Shown: positions 53,780 to 61,656 of the stretch, in pieces | How the letters are laid out: every line of letters starts with the position of its first letter | Numbering within the stretch: position 1 is the first letter of the stretch | Source: UBA1858 sp963976865 | GTDB lineage: Bacteria; Pseudomonadota; Gammaproteobacteria; UBA4575 | Length of the DNA: 64,000 bases | Reading direction: 5' to 3' | Assembly: GCA_963976865.1 (NCBI GenBank) | Contig: CAXBLY010000003.1 | Span: 168,019 to 232,018 of the forward strand | Notes under the pieces: model-generated | Told to the model about the DNA's origin: nothing | What the model saw: only the letters and a program-made list of their open reading frames with translations | Databases searched by the model: none | Made by a program: the position numbers and the translations under genes

Positions 53780-53943
53780 AGCTCTGACTTTGGCGCACTA
53801 AGATTAACTTTAGCAAGAACGATAGCCATCTGCGCAAGTAGGGATTTATAAGGCTGGCCGATCTTCCGCTCGATCAGTCGTCTCCGAACCCAATCGAAGG
53901 TCTTCAATATGCAGAGCCAATATTTCGCTCATAGGCCTCTTAA
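53780..53943 (-). other. Remnant of a different cassette fused to higB'A
   Basis: Begins with the cassette core TTAAGAGG at 53944. Contains a 28-codon frame (MSEILALHIEDLRLGSETTD..) and a longer overlapping frame ending LAKVNLSAPKSELF, neither recognised. This stretch has no HigB homology, so it belongs to another cassette whose 3' end was lost. Confidence 0.5.
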
Positions 53944-54035
53944 CGCCTGAGCTCGGGTGCGTTTGAGGCGACGCCTGATTTTGCGATAGCAAAAGTAAGT
54001 GGCGGGTCAAACGTCACCTGCAGCGATTTGTTAGC
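53937..54035 (-). repeat. attC4
   Basis: Leftward: CCGCTAACAAATCGCTGCAGGTG ... GAGCTCAGGCGTTAAGAGG in parts, with imperfect arms and a central loop. The stop TAA of the cassette 4 gene sits in the left core. The left core pairs with GTTAGTGG at the cassette 4 start (one G-T pair). Confidence 0.75.
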
Positions 54036-54936
54036 GGTCATTCATCGCCTCGTAGAACGTTTTAATGGCCGCAGTGAATTCCTTGCGGTTCACGATAAGG
54101 CCGGCAAACATTGGCCAATTAAAGCCCATGACTGGTGAAAGTAAGTAGCCCTTAATGCTGCCCGCCAGCATTGACATCGGGCCAGTGAAACGATTTGCCG
54201 CCTCCAGGAAGGACTTACACTCTTCAACATTCACGAGATTGTGAAAATGCTGTATGTAATCAGGGTCATTCTTATCCACTCTGGGCACGTGAACCCACAT
54301 ACGCGAACCGATTTCATTCATGCTTTCAATTGCTTGGTCAAGGTTTGCGGCGAGCCCCCAGCCAGAACTCAAAATCGTATAGTTTCGGCCTTTGAGGCGA
54401 TGAACTTGCACCTGAGCTTGTGAGATTTGGTTTCTAGTACCGATAAATTTCTCGGAGCCGTCAATCGCCCAGTTAACGGCAAAACGGGCTTCATCAGGGT
54501 CGCCTCCCTTTTGTAACTTGTTGATGGCCTCAATAAGTGATTCAACATAGATTGCTGCGTCAGAGATCAGCCCCGACACAATGCTGAAGAACTCCTCGAC
54601 CTCTCCCGCTGCTTGTGACTTCAACTCAGCTTTCAGTTGATTCTTCCAATTGATAGTTGCGGTGTGAAACGCGACCATAAATCCCGCTACGGTCAAACCT
54701 GCAGATAAAGACGCCACTTTGTAGGTTTCCGGCAGATGGCTGAACCAATTGAGCAATTCTCCGGGCGAAAAAGGCTCAACAAGAAAAAACACGGGGCTTG
54801 CAAGATATGCAGCAATAGCTAGTAGAAATGCGCCGATGGTGGTTCCAAAAAGAAACTTCCAGAGCATTCCAGTAGTAATGAACGCGTAGAACAGTGGGAC
54901 CGACAAGCTTGGAGGCAACTTCCGAAATATCTTCAT
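54031..54936 (-). CDS. Cassette 4: uncharacterised membrane protein
   Basis: 301 residues. Three hydrophobic segments: about 13-25, 30-55 and 75-95 (SLSAGLTVAGFMVAF), then a long soluble helical part with acidic and amphipathic stretches (VEEFFSIVSGLISDAAIYVES) and a possible hydrophobic patch near 255-275. I do not recognise the family. Its start is near the cassette junction and its stop lies in attC4, normal for a promoterless integron cassette. Topology suggests an inner-membrane anchor with a cytoplasmic domain. Confidence 0.7.
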   Translation of the reverse strand: MKIFRKLPPSLSVPLFYAFITTGMLWKFLFGTTIGAFLLAIAAYLASPVFFLVEPFSPGELLNWFSHLPETYKVASLSAGLTVAGFMVAFHTATINWKNQLKAELKSQAAGEVEEFFSIVSGLISDAAIYVESLIEAINKLQKGGDPDEARFAVNWAIDGSEKFIGTRNQISQAQVQVHRLKGRNYTILSSGWGLAANLDQAIESMNEIGSRMWVHVPRVDKNDPDYIQHFHNLVNVEECKSFLEAANRFTGPMSMLAGSIKGYLLSPVMGFNWPMFAGLIVNRKEFTAAIKTFYEAMNDR

Positions 54937-54946
54937 GTCTTTAGAC

Positions 54947-55020
54947 CACTAACGGTTGAATTAAGCGGCGCACCTTAGCGCGTACGGCCGCGTAGCGGCG
55001 TACTTGAATGATTTGTTAGA
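54947..55020 (-). repeat. attC3
   Basis: Leftward: CTTCTAACAAATC ... CAACCGTTAGTGG with GC-rich imperfect central stem. The left core CTTCTAAC is the exact complement of the cassette 3 start GTTAGAAG, as required for a cassette circle. Confidence 0.8.
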
Positions 55021-55025
55021 AGTAT

Positions 55026-55430
55026 TCATTCAACAATACCTTTGAATTCTAATGATTTAAGGTAAACCACTAAGTCACTCCAGCTATGTTTCGTAAATGC
55101 ATTTTTATCAATCATGGCATCATTTAAGCCCACTTTTCGGAAAGCTAAAAAATCACGACTTATAACAAGGATAAATTCTTTTAAATCTGGAATGTCTCTA
55201 TAATTGCCAAAAAAAGTCAATAAATGTATCTGGTTTCCATTAATTATTAGTAATGGCTTAAATAGAAATACGTAAGCGAAGTAAATTACTGGTAAAAGAA
55301 TAAGTAAGCCAAATATAACCGTAGAAGTATAACCAGCACTAATCCCTCCAATTCCTACGAATGCCGGAAGCCAACCAACAGCAAATAATCTTAGTAATGC
55401 GCGGTTTTTATTCATATAGAATACTTTCAT
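55026..55430 (-). CDS. Cassette 3: small membrane protein with PH-like soluble half
   Basis: 134 residues. Two hydrophobic helices at about 15-33 and 35-58 (VIFGLLILLPVIYFAYVF), then strand-rich sequence (INGNQIHLLTFFGNYRDIPDLKEF) reminiscent of bacterial PH-like membrane-associated domains. No catalytic motif seen. Start is 10 nt inside the cassette. Function unknown. Confidence 0.68.
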   Translation of the reverse strand: MKVFYMNKNRALLRLFAVGWLPAFVGIGGISAGYTSTVIFGLLILLPVIYFAYVFLFKPLLIINGNQIHLLTFFGNYRDIPDLKEFILVISRDFLAFRKVGLNDAMIDKNAFTKHSWSDLVVYLKSLEFKGIVE

Positions 55431-55436
55431 ATACTT

Positions 55437-55505
55437 CTAACGCCGAAGCTCACCTGCCGCTATGGAGCGTAGCGGAATAGCGGTCAGGTGAAGCGTCTTG
55501 TTATG
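55437..55505 (-). repeat. attC2
   Basis: Leftward: CATAACAAGACGCTTCACC ... GGTGAGCTTCGGCGTTAG. Very clear long imperfect stem (GCTTCACCTG against CAGGTGAGC, and CCGCTAT against ATAGCGG) around a short loop. The best-formed attC of the array. The cassette 2 stop TAA is in the left core. Confidence 0.88.
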
Positions 55506-55917
55506 AATTTTTTAACTTAATAAACCACTTGGGCTGCATCTCGTTGAAGTCTGTCCGAACATTCGATGACAAATAGCTGGCTGAATCGAGAACAATGGGC
55601 TGGCCATTAACACGCTTGAACACGACCCAATGCCAGAAGTTCTTACCTTCTTTTTGATGAAACTTAATCGATAATAACGCTAGATCGGGTAGTGCACGCC
55701 AAGATTCAAAAGGGATTTCATTGGTGGACATCTCGATTCCTGCATGGGATAGCATTTTCCTTACAAACTGAGTATCAGACCAAAGTGATTTATCTTCAGC
55801 ATAGATACCCATAGCATTTGCTGTTGCTTTCATTTCCGAATAGGTTTTGCCCAGAATGTTGGCAACAGATGCAATTCCGCATCCTGTGGGTTCTTCCTGT
55901 ATTACGCACTTAAGCAC
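55501..55917 (-). CDS. Cassette 2: papain-like (C39-type) peptidase fold protein
   Basis: 138 residues. EEPTGCGIASVANILGKTYSEM near the start is the C39/papain nucleophile helix, Cys13 being the likely nucleophile. FWHWVVFKR holds the probable catalytic His (near 97), and PIVLDSAS gives Asp about 15 residues later. No transporter or signal peptide accompanies it, so it is a free cytosolic peptidase-like protein. A defence or anti-phage role is possible but only inferred. Confidence 0.75.
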   Translation of the reverse strand: MLKCVIQEEPTGCGIASVANILGKTYSEMKATANAMGIYAEDKSLWSDTQFVRKMLSHAGIEMSTNEIPFESWRALPDLALLSIKFHQKEGKNFWHWVVFKRVNGQPIVLDSASYLSSNVRTDFNEMQPKWFIKLKNS

Positions 55918-55932
55918 CGTACTCTCCTTGAT

Positions 55933-55997
55933 GCATAACGGTTGAACTAACAGGTGCGCGTGTAGCGCGCATCCTGGTTGAGTGACTTGTTATATGC
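55933..55997 (-). repeat. attC1
   Basis: Leftward: GCATATAACAAGTC ... CAACCGTTATGC, central GCGCGC arms. The left core GCATATAAC is the exact complement of GTTATATGC at the attI junction, which is the start of cassette 1. Confidence 0.85.
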
Positions 55998-56004
55998 AAT
56001 TTTA

Positions 56005-56334
56005 TTAAACACAAAATTTTTCATACAATTCTATATTGCATAATTCTTTTTTTCTTTTTTCGATGTCAACTTTATTAAAGTAATCATCTAAAACTGCAAG
56101 ATAATCATCTGATTTTAGTACAGCAAGTAGAGTAGGTATATCTTCTTTAGTTACAAGATTCATATTAAGCATATCAAGTTTGGCGAGAACCTCATTTACT
56201 CTATCAGACTCTGCATCATACTTGTCAGTCATGTACCTATTTTCTGCCCATTCATGAATCTGACTTGCATCAATTTCACCTGCACTCCATTTATTAAGCA
56301 TGCTCTCAATTTTAGTAGCAGTAATTACTTTCAT
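56005..56334 (-). CDS. Cassette 1: uncharacterised acidic protein
   Basis: 109 residues, all-helical by pattern, acidic in the second half (KSDDYLAVLDDYFNKVDIEKR), with one short hydrophobic run. I do not recognise it; the NKWSAGEIDASQIHEWAENRY opening and size would suit a small effector or immunity-type protein, without proof. ATG is only 2 nt inside the cassette, so its ribosome site would have to come from attI. As the most proximal cassette it should be the best expressed. Confidence 0.65.
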   Translation of the reverse strand: MKVITATKIESMLNKWSAGEIDASQIHEWAENRYMTDKYDAESDRVNEVLAKLDMLNMNLVTKEDIPTLLAVLKSDDYLAVLDDYFNKVDIEKRKKELCNIELYEKFCV

Positions 56335-56335
56335 T

Positions 56336-56458
56336 GCATATAACTATAATTGTACGTACAGCGTGCGTGTTATAATGCGTACATCGTACGTATAATCCGC
56401 AGCCAGTGGTTGTAAATTGTTAATTATTAAGAACATCACTGGGATTATACGGATCTAA
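56336..56458 (-). other. attI region and promoters between intI and cassette 1
   Basis: Insertion core GCATATAAC at 56336-56344 (cut next to 56344). The palindrome TGTACGTACA (56351-56360) and repeated CGTAC blocks to 56390 could be integrase-binding direct repeats. TATAAT at 56371-56376 lies near a possible intI or cassette promoter. No LexA box (CTGT-N8-ACAG) is visible. Confidence 0.6.
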
Positions 56459-57445
56459 ATGTCATCCACAAGTCAGCCAAATAGAGGCTCGCCATTATTA
56501 CAGAAAGTTAGAGAATCGATACGCGTACGCCACTATAGTATTCGTACAGAACGAGCTTATATTCAGTGGATAAAGCGATACATCTATTTTCATCAAAAAC
56601 AGCACCCTAAAGAGCTGGGTAGTGAGGATATTGAGGCATTTCTGACACATTTGGCTGTGAATGAGAATGTCGCCCCATCCACACAGAACGTTGCATTGAG
56701 CGCACTTTTGTATTTGTATAAGGAAGTGCTGAAAATTGAGCTGCCTTATTTAGAAAATGTGGTTCGTGCCAAGAAGCCCTCCAGAATACCCGTTGTACTA
56801 TCCAGGCCTGAAGTGCAACTTGTTTTATCTCATGTGAATATTCTTCATCAATTAGCAGTAGAACTACTCTATGGCAGTGGCTTGCGTTTGATGGAGTGTT
56901 TGCGTTTACGAGTGAAAGATATAGAGTTTGAGCGTAAGGTGATTTTAGTGAGAGATGGGAAAGGTGGAAAGGATAGAGTCACTATCCTGCCGGATGTTGT
57001 GATTAGAAAACTGCGCCTGCAATTGGATTTTGCTAAAAGAACACATTTGTCAGATCTGGAGGTGGGGTGTGGTGAGGTTTATTTGCCCCATGCGCTTGCC
57101 CGCAAATACCCAAATGCGCCTAAAGAATGGGGATGGCAGTATGTTTTTCCGGCCGTAAATCGTTCTACTGATCCAAGAAGTGGTGTTGAAAGACGTCATC
57201 ATATTGGTGCATCTACGATACAAAAAGCCGTAAAACATGCTGTCAGAAAAGCAGGTATAAACAAACCGGTTAGTTGTCACACTTTTCGTCATTCTTTTGC
57301 AACTCATCTTATTGAGAATGGGTATGATATTCGTACGGTTCAGGATTTAATGGGACACAAAGATATACGAACTACGCAGATTTATACGCATGTGCTGAAT
57401 CGTGGTGGCAATGCTGTTCGTAGTCCAATGGACAGTGTTAGATAA
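56459..57445 (+). CDS. intI: Integron integrase
   Basis: 328 residues, tyrosine recombinase. Catalytic set: Arg143 in GSGLRLMECL, HTFRH with His274 and Arg277, His in GHKDIRTT, nucleophile Tyr309 (TQIYTHV). The extra domain specific to IntI is present as VYLPHALARKYPNAP followed by EWGWQYVFPA, which separates it from XerCD. It catalyses attI x attC recombination using folded single-stranded attC. It is divergent from the cassettes, the classical integron layout. It appears complete, so the platform is probably functional. Confidence 0.93.
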   Translation: MSSTSQPNRGSPLLQKVRESIRVRHYSIRTERAYIQWIKRYIYFHQKQHPKELGSEDIEAFLTHLAVNENVAPSTQNVALSALLYLYKEVLKIELPYLENVVRAKKPSRIPVVLSRPEVQLVLSHVNILHQLAVELLYGSGLRLMECLRLRVKDIEFERKVILVRDGKGGKDRVTILPDVVIRKLRLQLDFAKRTHLSDLEVGCGEVYLPHALARKYPNAPKEWGWQYVFPAVNRSTDPRSGVERRHHIGASTIQKAVKHAVRKAGINKPVSCHTFRHSFATHLIENGYDIRTVQDLMGHKDIRTTQIYTHVLNRGGNAVRSPMDSVR

Positions 57446-57449
57446 TAAT

Positions 57450-58628
57450 TTAATAAATTTCATTTAAACCATGAATTAATTTTTCAATGCCTGTTTTTAC
57501 GGTGCTGCTAGTGAGTGCACCATAAGACAGTCTTAAGTAACAGCCATTAGCCGCTTCAAATGCACTACCTGGAATGGTTGCCACGCCATAGTGTTTGATG
57601 AGCTGTTTTGCTAACGTGAGGTCATCTTTATCTGTGTCCAGTTTAATAAACAGGTAAAAGGCACCTTCGGCGCTGGCAGGTCTTGCCAGTAGTTGTGTGC
57701 TGTTGATTGAGTCTAAACATACTTTTCTGGATTGTTTGATTTCTTTTAGATTGTTTTCAATATAGGAATAGGGCGCATTATGTGCACCAAGTGCAGCATA
57801 TTGAGAAATAATGGTGGGCGAAATTAATACGGTGTCTTGTACTTTGCGTAATGAAGTAAACAGGGCAGCGGGAATCACCATATAACCCACGCGCCAGCCT
57901 GCAAATCCATACGCTTTGGATAATGAAAATAAGCTGATGGTGTGTGATTCAGCATTGTTGAGTGATGCACAGGAAAAATGATGATGACCATCATGTAAAA
58001 AATCCTCATACGCCTCATCTGAAATATGATAAATACCACGTTCCGCGCATAACTGATTAATGCTGGTTAATTCTTCGCGTGTGTAAACGGCACCAGTAGG
58101 ATTATTGGGAGAGACCGTGACAATTGCGCGAGTTTTACTCGTGATCGCACGTTTAATGCGTTCAATATCCGGGTGGTAGTTTTCCTGTGTTGGCACCAGT
58201 ACTGCTCTGGCATTGGCCAGGCGTATGGCCATTTCATGATTAAAATAATAGGGTGTGAGCAGAATGATCTCATCTTCCGGGTCTGCGATTGCCAGCATTA
58301 ACGAGCTAAACGCCATATTGGAACCGGCAGTCACAAACACTTTATTGTGTGCATTAATGCTTATGTTATTTCTGGCATCAAGTTTACTGGCTAATGCCTG
58401 GGTTAGTTCAGGTATGCCTTCTACCGGGCCATAGGCATTCAAGCTTGGAGAATCCAGATGCCTGCGAATTTCGTCATAGGCCTGTTGCGGTGGCCCATAA
58501 TAGGCAACACCCTGGCCGAGTGAAGTCGTGCCGGGGTTTTCACGTGCCAGTTGCGTTATTGTGGGGATGATAGGGGTCTGCACAACCTCGACACGCTGGC
58601 TATGCGTTTTGTGAATAGATTCGTCCAT
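57450..58628 (-). CDS. Class I/II pyridoxal-phosphate aminotransferase
   Basis: 392 residues. PLP Lys lies in SLSKAYGFAGWRVGYMV near residue 237, with SPNNPTGAVY, ISDEAYEDF and GSNMAF in typical positions. Starts ATG at 58628. Which amino acid is used cannot be told. It follows the NorD-like gene by 14 nt, so it is probably the last gene of the VWA operon; it ends 4 nt from intI, facing it. Confidence 0.9.
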   Translation of the reverse strand: MDESIHKTHSQRVEVVQTPIIPTITQLARENPGTTSLGQGVAYYGPPQQAYDEIRRHLDSPSLNAYGPVEGIPELTQALASKLDARNNISINAHNKVFVTAGSNMAFSSLMLAIADPEDEIILLTPYYFNHEMAIRLANARAVLVPTQENYHPDIERIKRAITSKTRAIVTVSPNNPTGAVYTREELTSINQLCAERGIYHISDEAYEDFLHDGHHHFSCASLNNAESHTISLFSLSKAYGFAGWRVGYMVIPAALFTSLRKVQDTVLISPTIISQYAALGAHNAPYSYIENNLKEIKQSRKVCLDSINSTQLLARPASAEGAFYLFIKLDTDKDDLTLAKQLIKHYGVATIPGSAFEAANGCYLRLSYGALTSSTVKTGIEKLIHGLNEIY

Positions 58629-58642
58629 GAGGTGCGTAATAA

Positions 58643-60907
58643 TTACATTGTAATTCGTCGATAGATATCAGATACCTTATAAGGCAGTTTGTCTACCTGA
58701 TCAACAATAGTGAAGTTGACCGGTCCATACATATGCTGCAAATAATCCATCGCCTCGTCATCAATCGTGATACAAAATGGGTGAATGCCAAGAAATTTGG
58801 ATTCAATTAATGCTCGCCTTGTGTCTTCTATTCCGTAAGCACCGCGATAACCATCCTGGTCATCGGGGCGGCCATCAGACAGTGTGATTAGTACTTTGGT
58901 TTTCGCTTCTACCTGAGACAGCAGTTTTGACAGGTGACGAATAGCGGCTCCCATGCGGGTGTAATCCTGTGGCTTGATATTTGCGATGCGATTCTTGACG
59001 GTGCTTGTGTATTTTTCATCAAAGTCTTTAATTTTGTATAAATCACAGCGGCGATGGGTTAACCCGGAAAATCCGTAAATTGCGTAACGGTCACCAAGTA
59101 CTTCAAGCGATTCGCACAATAAGACCAGTGATTCGCGCTCCATGTCATTTATCCAGCCCGACGTAGAGCCGCTCATGTCGACCATGAACATCACAGCGAT
59201 GTTTCTGTCGACTTTACGCTGTTTAATAAACAGATTCTGGCTGACTTCTTCGCCATTGATGATGTCGGCATAGGAGGCAACCACTGCGTCCAGATCAATA
59301 TCCTCACCATAAGGCTGTTTGCGCATTCGTCTGTCTTCATCGCGCAATGCTTCAAATGTGTTGTGTAAATTTTTTAACAACTTGCGGTGTTTGTGTAGCG
59401 TCTTTTCGACGAAGTCGGAAGGTGTGCCTGTGACTTCTATCTCGCGTAACTGGCACCATTCTTTACGGTACTTTTGTCGTGAATGATCCCATTCATCATA
59501 GAGAAAAACTTCTTCGGAACCCTGGCGTATATTGATGTCTTCCTGTATTTCTTCACCATCTCCGCTGCGGTAGGCGTTGTCATCCACGGGTGATAAATAA
59601 TCTTCGGGAATACTGCCTAAATCCTGCTGGATAGAATCGATCAGCTCCTGAATGTTATCCGGAGGTTCAATGGTTTCACCATCGAGCTCCAGCTCAAAGC
59701 GGTAACCATCGGGCATTTCGTCATCTTCAATTTCGCGTAGTTCAAAACGGTTTCCATCCTGTTCGTCGTCAACTGGAAGATCCTGATTATTACTGCTTGT
59801 CTCTTTTTGTAGTTCATCCAGTGCAAGTTTTAAATTTTCTTTATCCTGCTCTATGCGTTCATTGATTGTCTGTTTAGCCAGCTCAGGATTTAACACGCCC
59901 TGGTAAAGAGTATTTTCAGGAGTGAAATCGGAATCATATAGTTCGTATAGAATGCGTGCTGTGTCGTGAGCAGTTGTATTTCTGGATGACAATGTGTCGA
60001 CGGCACTTTGCCACGGAGGTGGCAGCTCATTTGATGCGAGTAAGGAATTGAATTTTTCCATTGCACGGCCAATGCCGGGAAGCTCGCGTTTGATGTTTGC
60101 ATCCAGCCTCACTGTTTCCAGTGTGTGAAATAAATTAATTGCTTTTTGTTTGTCGTTAAAATTTTCGACAAGTTGCTGTATGTCTACGCGCCAGGTGCCA
60201 TACCAGGTCTGCGCCCATTGATGTACGGCAATTGTTTTATACAATGCAAAGTTGTCTTCTCGATTTTTAAACGTCGAGATATTTTCCGGAAGATGAATGA
60301 CTTCTGTATCGGTAAATAATTCATCACCTTGTTCAAGTTTCAATGCGCGACCATTTAACCCGGTAATAATACTTTCAATAATACGGCTGATCTGGTCAAA
60401 GCTGACCGATGTGGGTGCTGCGGTAATCGTGTCAACGTAATCATCGACATGTTTCATCGCTTCTATACAGTCATCCATTCCTTGGCTGTTGAATATTTCC
60501 AGCAGATGACTCACCCAGGTGTCCCAGTCTTCTTCATCAATGACTTTCAGGCCTGGTGGCGCAAAGTGACAAAAGTTAAAGGCAAGCATGACATCGGTTG
60601 TGGATAGATCCTCTACCGATTTTATGAATCGTTCCTGGTCAGCCAGGCTGGAGCTGACCAAGGTCTGTGCAGGTTCAAAAACGCTATTGTGTGTGGATAG
60701 CACCTGATCAACGAGCAATTCCAGACGCAACTGAAGTTCGCGTTCACCCATGCCGCCATAGGTAGAACTATTCTGATTTTTTCCAGAGCGTACCGGTGAG
60801 CGAATATAGCCACCGTCTTTTGAGTAGGATTTGACTTTATACTCGGACTGGTCATTGACGCTGCCTTTGCGCGACTTTTTTTTGCGTTGCCAGAATTTTA
60901 AGTTCAT
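58643..60907 (-). CDS. VWA-domain protein, NorD/CbbO-like
   Basis: 754 residues from ATG at 60907. C-terminal VWA domain with MIDAS motif DMSGS in MFMVDMSGSTSGW, then GFSGLTHRRCDLY and LITLSDGRPDDQ (Asp of the MIDAS), as in NorD and CbbO activation proteins. The large N-terminal part has basic residues 1-35 (KFWQRKKKSRKG) and acidic regions around 350-480. Partners of MoxR-type AAA+ ATPases remodel enzymes such as nitric oxide reductase or RubisCO; no such ATPase is in this window. Cotranscribed with DnaJ (4-nt gap) and a second VWA gene. Confidence 0.85.
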   Translation of the reverse strand: MNLKFWQRKKKSRKGSVNDQSEYKVKSYSKDGGYIRSPVRSGKNQNSSTYGGMGERELQLRLELLVDQVLSTHNSVFEPAQTLVSSSLADQERFIKSVEDLSTTDVMLAFNFCHFAPPGLKVIDEEDWDTWVSHLLEIFNSQGMDDCIEAMKHVDDYVDTITAAPTSVSFDQISRIIESIITGLNGRALKLEQGDELFTDTEVIHLPENISTFKNREDNFALYKTIAVHQWAQTWYGTWRVDIQQLVENFNDKQKAINLFHTLETVRLDANIKRELPGIGRAMEKFNSLLASNELPPPWQSAVDTLSSRNTTAHDTARILYELYDSDFTPENTLYQGVLNPELAKQTINERIEQDKENLKLALDELQKETSSNNQDLPVDDEQDGNRFELREIEDDEMPDGYRFELELDGETIEPPDNIQELIDSIQQDLGSIPEDYLSPVDDNAYRSGDGEEIQEDINIRQGSEEVFLYDEWDHSRQKYRKEWCQLREIEVTGTPSDFVEKTLHKHRKLLKNLHNTFEALRDEDRRMRKQPYGEDIDLDAVVASYADIINGEEVSQNLFIKQRKVDRNIAVMFMVDMSGSTSGWINDMERESLVLLCESLEVLGDRYAIYGFSGLTHRRCDLYKIKDFDEKYTSTVKNRIANIKPQDYTRMGAAIRHLSKLLSQVEAKTKVLITLSDGRPDDQDGYRGAYGIEDTRRALIESKFLGIHPFCITIDDEAMDYLQHMYGPVNFTIVDQVDKLPYKVSDIYRRITM

Positions 60908-60911
60908 CAAC

Positions 60912-61643
60912 TTAATCCGGTTGGCGATTGATTAGCAGGTCTTTGGCCTGATTAATCTTGATGGCCAAATAACTTGAGCCGCCACGGTCAGGATGTAATT
61001 TTTGTATCAGACGTTTATGTGCAGTGATAATAGTTTTCTTGTCAGCGCCGGGTTCCAGACCAAGAATAGCGTAGGCTTCCTGTTCTGAAAGATCAGAAGA
61101 GTTGTTTGAATTATTTTCTGACTGTGATGCATTGTCCTGTCCGGCACGCCAGTTGGTGCCATGTGTGCGATCAAGATAATTTTCCAGTAATAGTCTGGAG
61201 TCTTCATCAAGCTGTGTGTAGTACTCACGTAACTGTAATAATTCATCCATGCTAAGGTCATCCAGTACGCGGCCTGAGAATAAGCCAGACCTGACAGTAC
61301 CAGACAATTTTCCGGAATCATGGTCGAGTTCCATTTGCAGGTAGTCTGTATCTACCTGTGAAGTTTGACCGCTGCTTGGTTTATTGCCAGTAAAAGTATT
61401 GGCCATTCTTTTTATCATGGGGAAATAGGGAAGCAGACTGATAATACGTTGCAAGGCAGGAACCAGGGCGCCAATTAATGCAAACAGTATGGGCAGCTTT
61501 CCAGTTGCGACCAGCCCCAGTAACACCACGCCGACAAGAATCATCAGGTATTGCCAGCGTTTGTTGGCAGGCTGATGCTTGATCCAGCGGTATAGTAATA
61601 GCACTATCACCACTGCGGCGATAATGAGAATAATTCTTGCCAT
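60912..61643 (-). CDS. Membrane-anchored DnaJ-domain protein
   Basis: 243 residues. Two N-terminal membrane helices (about 3-17 and 33-80), a polar linker rich in Asn and Gln, then a C-terminal J domain (about 188-243) with HPDRGG, the Hsp70-stimulating tripeptide. The layout is DjlA/Tim14-like. It likely brings DnaK to the envelope or to the VWA complex encoded beside it. Operon with two VWA genes. Confidence 0.85.
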   Translation of the reverse strand: MARIILIIAAVVIVLLLYRWIKHQPANKRWQYLMILVGVVLLGLVATGKLPILFALIGALVPALQRIISLLPYFPMIKRMANTFTGNKPSSGQTSQVDTDYLQMELDHDSGKLSGTVRSGLFSGRVLDDLSMDELLQLREYYTQLDEDSRLLLENYLDRTHGTNWRAGQDNASQSENNSNNSSDLSEQEAYAILGLEPGADKKTIITAHKRLIQKLHPDRGGSSYLAIKINQAKDLLINRQPD

Positions 61644-61656
61644 GACGAGTTTTAAT

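Noticed and set aside
53780..53943. Fragment read as the C-terminus of an IS transposase (RLIERKIGQPYKSLL...)
   Set aside because: No DDE motif, inverted repeats or target duplication were found; a cassette remnant explains it better.
56459..57445. XerC/XerD or phage integrase for the tyrosine recombinase
   Set aside because: The IntI-specific insertion before the HTFRH motif and the adjacent attI/attC array make it an integron integrase.
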